Assembly (NCBI GenBank): GCA_943846655.1
Contig: OX044352.1
Coordinates: forward strand, 1,178,001-1,242,000
Origin: Porticoccus sp002390525
Lineage (GTDB): Bacteria > Pseudomonadota > Gammaproteobacteria > Pseudomonadales > Porticoccaceae
Direction of reading: 5' to 3'
Length of the DNA: 64,000 nt
Both the position numbers and the translations under genes were made by a program. Below are positions 60,301 to 64,000 of this stretch, piece after piece. Numbering within the stretch: position 1 is the stretch's first letter; the number at the start of each line of letters is the position of its first letter. The notes under the pieces are model-generated. The model made no database searches. It saw only the letters and a list, made by a program, of their open reading frames with translations, and was not told the DNA's origin.

Positions 60301-60830
60301 CGGCGCTCTTTATATTTAGAAATACCGGCCGCTTCTTCAATATAAACTCTAAGCTCTTCTGGTTTCGCGTCAATCAGAGAAGATATCATACCCTGTTCAA
60401 TAATTGCATAACTTCGAGGACCCAAACCAGTCCCCAAAAAAATATCAGTAATATCCCTCCTGCGGCACTTATCTCCATTCAAATAATAATTTGACTGACC
60501 ATCTCGAGTTACCTTCCGTTTAATTGAAATTTCACCCCAACTGGCATATTCCCCACCTAATCTACCTTGTGAGTTATCAAAGATAAGCTCTACAGAAGCC
60601 TGGCCAACCGCTTTTCGGCTACTAGATCCATTAAAAATAACATCTGTTAATGATTCACCCCGCAATTGTTTTGCGGAACTTTCTCCCATTACCCATCGAA
60701 CAGCATCTATAATGTTAGACTTACCACAACCATTAGGTCCAACCACTGCACATAAATTACTTGGCAGGACAACTGTTGTAATATCCACAAATGATTTGAA
60801 ACCAGCCATTTTGATACATTTTAAACGCAT
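57309..60830 (-). CDS. smc: Chromosome segregation ATPase Smc
   Basis: Motor subunit of the Smc-ScpAB condensin. I choose the ATG at 60830 (MRLKCIKMAGFKSFVD), giving 1173 residues. The N-terminal Walker A is GPNGCGKSNIID (about 31-42). Two long coiled coils flank a hinge at about 500-620. The C-terminal signature LSGGEKAMTAIALV and Walker B CMLDEVDAPLDDSN complete the ATPase head. With scpA and scpB at 48.3-49.8 kb, the full complex is encoded in this window. Confidence 0.97.
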   Translation of the reverse strand: MRLKCIKMAGFKSFVDITTVVLPSNLCAVVGPNGCGKSNIIDAVRWVMGESSAKQLRGESLTDVIFNGSSSRKAVGQASVELIFDNSQGRLGGEYASWGEISIKRKVTRDGQSNYYLNGDKCRRRDITDIFLGTGLGPRSYAIIEQGMISSLIDAKPEELRVYIEEAAGISKYKERRRDTENRIKRTKENLDRLNDIRQELSNQINKLERQAKAAEKFTELKKDERKNKAKHLAFRWRDIDSDALGLSKTIANYEIKIEKISANRSECSSALEKHRINYAELVDELNTIQGQYYSVGSDVTRIEQSIQYARDKASELKKDLEEIEQNFTENEKHLSLDKKTKNTLEIELKKIQPMLQEARSKELSSELLLQEAEIQMRNCQLHWDDFIKNSSGPAQQAEIQQSRIDYLEQLINRQDEKIVNLSKETESLVKEPFESDLADLQLRISKIDLLITEKETSLKNSTHQIDKLRQDSNLLDSGLNEKRTRLQSLLGKQSSFESLERSILNIGDKKEIWFKANKIEKGHRLSEKIKVSSGWETAIEVVLGDSLQAVYVESINSLKGSLETSIEDELFLIEKNDGEVSNIVENQTASLLAKVDGKYFTSYLKSILENVLVENDLSSAFRTRKQLKNGQSIITKDGVWLGKDWIRTTSKKDVTKGILKRKQELESLQIELKSTRTDVEKLEEEKRINEKSLRELEEQREKDIKLLAIRQNEHAELNIRISNIEIQLDNITAHRERMIADLRETKNQKKLEQKRLSDSHKELNLSLVAIENNSKDRDELSSDRENKTIKLDSARETYRKYKDHAHEIAIKERAASTRLQSVIEGIHRLENQKSRLSDKKQQLFEAKNRDDDPEKTLQKDLSVQLDLRLKVEKELIDSRNQVENLENLMRDIEQKKNLLETEIQHERSVLEQKKILAQDVETRSQTISEQITEYGFNLTDLLLLLPDTLTLDDLDHALEKISNRIQRLGPINLAAIDEFNTETKRKQYLDKQNDDLEEALSTLESAIRKIDKETRSRFKETYDLVNATFQELFPKLFGGGKSYLELTSDDLLEAGVSIMARPPGKKNTTVHLLSGGEKAMTAIALVFSIFKLNPAPFCMLDEVDAPLDDSNVLRYAKIVEEISSNVQVVYISHNKNAMEMANQLIGVTMHEAGVSRLVSVDIDQAVELAKVK

Positions 60831-60900
60831 ATATCTCTTCTTATAATAATTCAATTACATGCTAAACTAGCTTATCTACTGCCACAAGCAGTAAGTTTTA

Positions 60901-62106
60901 CTACAGCTCAATATTGATATTTATCTTTGCTTTTTTTTGCTCTTTTGCATTAAATTTTCCTGTCGACCCTTGGTAATCTCCTGGAAGTGGAGTAACAGAT
61001 CCTGAAGCAGAGATCCTTGCTATAATTTCCAAAAATTCAACTGAAGACAGGGTCTTAGGTCCCATCATACTCATACTATCATCCAAGAGAACCACTTTTG
61101 GTAGGTTGGAAAGCTTAAATTTAACTGCAGCTAGAGGTTTTGGGGAGCCCTCCCATTCTCGTGCATATATATAAATAATATTATCTTTATTTATTCTGTA
61201 TTTCTCAGGAATTTCTATTTCCACGGAAAGCCTATAATTATTTACATTAGTAAATTTTTTAGCATGTAAAATGCTTGTATTTAAAGCATTAGCCTCTGGT
61301 GTATTTTTTTTTGTTACCTTTAATGCATTTTCCCAGCTTTTTATCGCCAAGCGATAGAGGCCTTGCTCAAAGTAATTGATTCCATTTAGGCCTAATGCTA
61401 CTGCATTATTTGGATTAAGCTTTATAGTTTTATTTATTATAGATTTCACTTCTTTTGTAAATTTTCTATTTTCTGAGAAGTATAGAGCTTGTGCATATTC
61501 AGATAAAAGATCTGAATCATTTGGCCTCAACTTAAGTATCTTTAGATATGACTCTTTTGCACCTAAAAAATCTCGATTTTCCATTTTTAATTGAGCTAGC
61601 GTGATTAAATAGTATGCATGGTTAGGCTTATCTTGAAGTCTCTTGTAAATTTTTTCCTGTAGATTTTTATTAAGCTCTACACGCCCTAATTTGCTGAGAC
61701 CTAAATTAGATCGTTTTTCTAATAAATGAGCGATATTTAGATCAGCACTCGCTCCTAGGGAGTCATACATACTGAATACAAATATAGGCATCAACAATAA
61801 ACACAGGAGCAGTATCCAGGATCCTTTATTATCTGAAATATTAGTTGTTGGCTTAGAATATCCATCAGCATCTCTTAGCGAAATACGCTCATACTCCAAA
61901 ATTAACTTTGAATATTCAGTAATATCTACTAGACCATCCTCTAGCATTTTTGATAACTTTATTTTTTGCTCCTTAAAAACTGAGTTATTTTCTAACTGCT
62001 CCATATTTAATGAGAGAGACTCATTTTCAATTTCTTTTTTAAACAAAGGTAGAATAATAAAAAAAGCAGCCAATGAGACTAATAGAGCAAAAATTAACCA
62101 CATCAT
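60901..62106 (-). CDS. ccmI: Cytochrome c biogenesis protein CcmI
   Basis: Chaperones apocytochrome c to the haem ligation complex. The 401 residues have two membrane helices (about 1-21 and 91-113) with a cytoplasmic loop, then a periplasmic TPR region (about 160-300; pattern ITLAQLKMENRDFLGAKESYLKI, then repeats ending in LRPNDSDLLSEYAQ and LNPNNAVALGLNG) and a C-terminal beta domain. The ATG overlaps the ccmH stop by 4 bases. Confidence 0.9.
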   Translation of the reverse strand: MMWLIFALLVSLAAFFIILPLFKKEIENESLSLNMEQLENNSVFKEQKIKLSKMLEDGLVDITEYSKLILEYERISLRDADGYSKPTTNISDNKGSWILLLCLLLMPIFVFSMYDSLGASADLNIAHLLEKRSNLGLSKLGRVELNKNLQEKIYKRLQDKPNHAYYLITLAQLKMENRDFLGAKESYLKILKLRPNDSDLLSEYAQALYFSENRKFTKEVKSIINKTIKLNPNNAVALGLNGINYFEQGLYRLAIKSWENALKVTKKNTPEANALNTSILHAKKFTNVNNYRLSVEIEIPEKYRINKDNIIYIYAREWEGSPKPLAAVKFKLSNLPKVVLLDDSMSMMGPKTLSSVEFLEIIARISASGSVTPLPGDYQGSTGKFNAKEQKKAKININIEL

Positions 62107-62603
62107 TTTTCAGTCTCAGTAGAATCGATACTATTGGGGTCATTAATAACTAGATTATCTAAATATTTCTTTTCGTTAGGCTTGAGTTTCACCTGCTCTT
62201 TTGATCGAAGGGGGGATTTATATATATAAAAAATAATTATTATACCAAGTAGGAATAAAAATACTGGCGCAAGCCATAAAATCATTGTCTTTGAATTAAA
62301 AGGCGGATTATATCTCACATATACACCGTATCTATCTACTAAAAATTCAGTAATTTCTTGGTTTGTTCTTCCTTCTTCAAGCATAGAATAAATTTGATTT
62401 CTTAGATCAATAGCTATTAGGGAGTTTGAATCTGCTAAATTCTGATTTTGGCATTTTGGGCAACGCAGCTCATCCACTAATTGATAATATCGAGTACGGT
62501 ATTCATTTGCACTGAAATATCTAATCTCTTGAGCAAAAATTTCCGCGCTTAAATCGACGAATAAAAATAAAAGGATACTTGCATAGTATAAACTTTTTAA
62601 CAC
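62103..62603 (-). CDS. ccmH: Cytochrome c maturation protein CcmH
   Basis: Thiol-reducing subunit of the System I haem lyase. The 166 residues have an N-terminal signal or anchor (about 1-24), then the conserved redox motif Leu-Arg-Cys48-Pro-Lys-Cys51 in LRCPKCQNQNLADSNS and the helix EGRTNQEITEFLVDRYG. A C-terminal membrane helix (LWLAPVFLFLLGIIIIFYIY) follows. It is separated from ccmG by an inserted gene, but still precedes and overlaps ccmI. Confidence 0.94.
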   Translation of the reverse strand: MLKSLYYASILLFLFVDLSAEIFAQEIRYFSANEYRTRYYQLVDELRCPKCQNQNLADSNSLIAIDLRNQIYSMLEEGRTNQEITEFLVDRYGVYVRYNPPFNSKTMILWLAPVFLFLLGIIIIFYIYKSPLRSKEQVKLKPNEKKYLDNLVINDPNSIDSTETEK

Positions 62604-62655
62604 CTATTTATTGCCTCAAATTCTTATCTGTTAACTACCAAAAACTTTTTTAGTT

Positions 62656-63024
62656 CTAGCTTTCAAACATAGATTCTGCTGCTCTAAAAGCTTCTTGAAG
62701 TGCAGGTGCACCAATATAAGGCGCTGTATGAAGCAATATTTCTTGAATTTCTTCTTTGGTGCAACCATTATTGATTGCCCCACGGATATGCCCCTTAAGC
62801 TCTATAGGTGCTTTTAAAGCAGCTAGTACTGCTATAGTAATGATGCTCCTTGTTTTAAGAGGCAGTGTTTGTCTGCTCCATATTGCACCCCAGCAGTGTT
62901 CGTTAATGTAATCTTGTACTGGCATATTGAAATCTTTTTCTTTACTCATTGCCTTATCAACGAACTTGTCCCCCATGACCTTTCGACGTATACCTACACC
63001 CTTTTCATAATCTTCACGAGCCAT
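62656..63024 (-). CDS. Carboxymuconolactone decarboxylase-family protein
   Basis: A 122-residue cytoplasmic protein of the CMD/AhpD-like fold. It contains RSIITIAVLAALKAPIELKGHIRGA (central part about 59-83), a TKEEIQEILLHTAPYIGAPALQEAF helix and single Cys44 and Cys88. There is no CxxC pair, so it is not an AhpD-type peroxidase reductase; it fits the 4-carboxymuconolactone decarboxylase subgroup (PcaC-like), whose substrate here is unknown. It interrupts the ccmG-ccmH pair, which are normally adjacent. Confidence 0.9.
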   Translation of the reverse strand: MAREDYEKGVGIRRKVMGDKFVDKAMSKEKDFNMPVQDYINEHCWGAIWSRQTLPLKTRSIITIAVLAALKAPIELKGHIRGAINNGCTKEEIQEILLHTAPYIGAPALQEAFRAAESMFES

Positions 63025-63097
63025 TTTTTTCTCCCATCACTCAGCTAAAAATAATATATTTGTAGTTGATAATTTCCTCGTAATTTAATACTAAATT

Positions 63098-63634
63098 CTA
63101 CTTCAAACTTTTCCATATAGGCATTAGGGATTCACTCCAAACAAGCTCATCTATGATACCAACATGTTTATGCCTAATTATACCTCTACTATCAATCATA
63201 TAAGTCTCCGGTGCTCCAAAAACACCGAGATCCATTGCAAATATACCTTTCTGATCTACCAAACTAAGAATGTATGGGTCTTTTTTTTCGTCAAGCCAGT
63301 TCTTAGCTTTAAAAGTATTGTCTTTATAATTTAAGCCTATTATTCGTATGCCTTGTAATGAGAGCTGGTGCAAAAAGGGATGTTCGATCCTGCATGAAAA
63401 GCACCATGTTGCCCATACATTTAGCAATGACGGTTCTCCCATAAATATTTTTTCGTCTATAAATTCACTCTCATTACCTAAAACACTCAAAGAAAATGCT
63501 GGTACAGGTCGGTCAAGTAATGTTGATGGCATATAGTTTGGATCACGATCCAGGGCAACGATAAGAAAAAAAGTGATTCCAGTAAAAATGGTGAGAGGTA
63601 AAAAAAATTTCAACTTATTCACTAATTGCACCAT
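63098..63634 (-). CDS. ccmG: Thiol:disulfide interchange protein CcmG (DsbE)
   Basis: Periplasmic membrane-anchored thioredoxin-like reductant for CcmH and apocytochrome c. The 178 residues have an N-terminal anchor (about 8-27), the active site Cys78-Phe-Ser-Cys81 in NVWATWCFSC, and a cis-Pro loop at VFGAPETYMID. It follows ccmF with a 94-base gap. Confidence 0.94.
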   Translation of the reverse strand: MVQLVNKLKFFLPLTIFTGITFFLIVALDRDPNYMPSTLLDRPVPAFSLSVLGNESEFIDEKIFMGEPSLLNVWATWCFSCRIEHPFLHQLSLQGIRIIGLNYKDNTFKAKNWLDEKKDPYILSLVDQKGIFAMDLGVFGAPETYMIDSRGIIRHKHVGIIDELVWSESLMPIWKSLK

Positions 63635-63728
63635 ATTAAATTAATTTTTGAGATATTTGATAAATAAAAATTTCAAAAGAGGTGGAGCTTTCAATGGTAT
63701 GAAATATATACAATCTTATTCATGAATC

Positions 63729-64000
63729 CTATTGAATTTTTTTAAAGCGCCCATCAAGTGATGCTAACACTGCCCCCATCGCAATAAATAAAGCTCCTAT
63801 CCATATCCACATTACAAAAGGTTTTATATAGATCCGAATAGCCCATGCATCTCCTTGGAGGGGCTCGCCTAATGCTATATAAAGATCACGAAATATACTG
63901 CTATCTATTGACGCCTCTGTCATAGTTTGCCCACTAGAAAAATATCTTCTTTTTTGGGGTTTAAGCAGGGCAATCGTAGAATTTTTTTTTGTTACTAACA
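63729..64000 (-). CDS. ccmF: Cytochrome c-type biogenesis protein CcmF, C-terminal fragment
   Basis: Haem lyase subunit of System I cytochrome c maturation. Only the last 90 codons are inside the window; the frame is open to base 64000, so the gene continues beyond the edge. Visible are LLKPQKRRYFSSGQTMTEAS, DLYIALGEPL and the last membrane helix (FVMWIWIGALFIAMGAVLASL), all CcmF C-terminal features. The ATG at 63923 is internal. Confidence 0.9.
   Translation of the reverse strand, partial: LVTKKNSTIALLKPQKRRYFSSGQTMTEASIDSSIFRDLYIALGEPLQGDAWAIRIYIKPFVMWIWIGALFIAMGAVLASLDGRFKKIQ

Noticed and set aside
60862..60900. A terminator after smc's upstream neighbour ccmI
   Set aside because: The CTTACTGC/GCAGTA-AAG stem is interrupted and no U-run follows on either strand.
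1..64000. Mobile elements, prophage, CRISPR, toxin-antitoxin or defence genes
   Set aside because: I saw no transposase, integrase, repeat-spacer pattern, attachment duplication at tRNA ends or known defence motif; all long frames match core bacterial families or short conserved unknowns.

Overview
The window reads as chromosomal core DNA of an AT-rich gammaproteobacterium with a compact, streamlined genome. Evidence: System I cytochrome c maturation genes (ccm), zipA, ubiG, slt, a tyrA-aroA fusion, and gene neighbourhoods that closely follow those of Pseudomonas and its relatives (mfd..nagZ-lexA-two small genes-topA; rpsA-cmk-tyrA/aroA-hisC-pheA-gyrA-ubiG-mupP-yciK; ligA-zipA-smc; thrS-infC-rpmI-rplT-pheS-pheT-ihfA-merR). 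By eye the base composition is strongly AT-rich throughout, with short spacers and many 1-4 nt gene overlaps, as in free-living marine oligotrophs or host-associated gammaproteobacteria. The exact clade cannot be fixed from the sequence alone.

Layout. 1-10.6 kb: 5'-truncated mfd, an MscS-type channel, nagZ, the SOS repressor lexA with its operator, two small uncharacterised genes and topA. 10.7-15.2 kb: slt-tatD-ybcJ, a CurA-like reductase and a glutaredoxin-like gene. 15.1-22.4 kb: rlmKL (frameshifted), pepN, yeaC-like, a rhomboid protease, nadK, tRNA-Asp and tRNA-Val. 22.5-34 kb: queD, an epimerase, tRNA-Pro, the merR-ihfA-pheT-pheS-rplT-rpmI-infC-thrS translation cluster (pheT frameshifted), tRNA-Val, uvrB and tRNA-Asn. 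34-45 kb: pyrF-lapA-ihfB-rpsA-cmk (cmk frameshifted)-tyrA/aroA-hisC-pheA-gyrA. 45-54.3 kb: ubiG, a HAD phosphatase, yciK, rluB-scpB-scpA, yciO, then a forward run of a VC0807-like membrane protein, yciI, a small membrane protein, ppiA, pdxJ and a TrmH-family methyltransferase. 54.3-64 kb: ligA-zipA-smc and the end of a ccm operon (ccmF truncated by the window edge, ccmG, a carboxymuconolactone-decarboxylase-like gene, ccmH, ccmI).

How it fits together. The genes cover DNA repair (Mfd, UvrB, LexA, LigA), DNA topology and chromosome organisation (TopA, GyrA, Smc-ScpAB, both IHF subunits), translation (IF3, L20, L35, S1, ThrRS, PheRS, rRNA modification, five tRNAs), aromatic amino acid synthesis (TyrA-AroA, PheA, HisC-type aminotransferase), cell-wall turnover (Slt, NagZ, MupP-like phosphatase) and cytochrome c assembly.

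I see no phage, insertion sequence, CRISPR array, toxin-antitoxin pair or defence island, and no gene-free stretch over 300 bases; the largest spacers (5437-5720, 9868-10105, 31446-31683) hold the lexA control region, nothing recognisable, and a tRNA promoter with a palindrome. I found no convincing novel multi-gene system. The observations most worth a second look are three single-base frameshifts in conserved housekeeping genes, an AUU start for infC, an extended LexA palindrome, a foreign-looking pdxJ, and a non-ccm gene inserted in the ccm operon.
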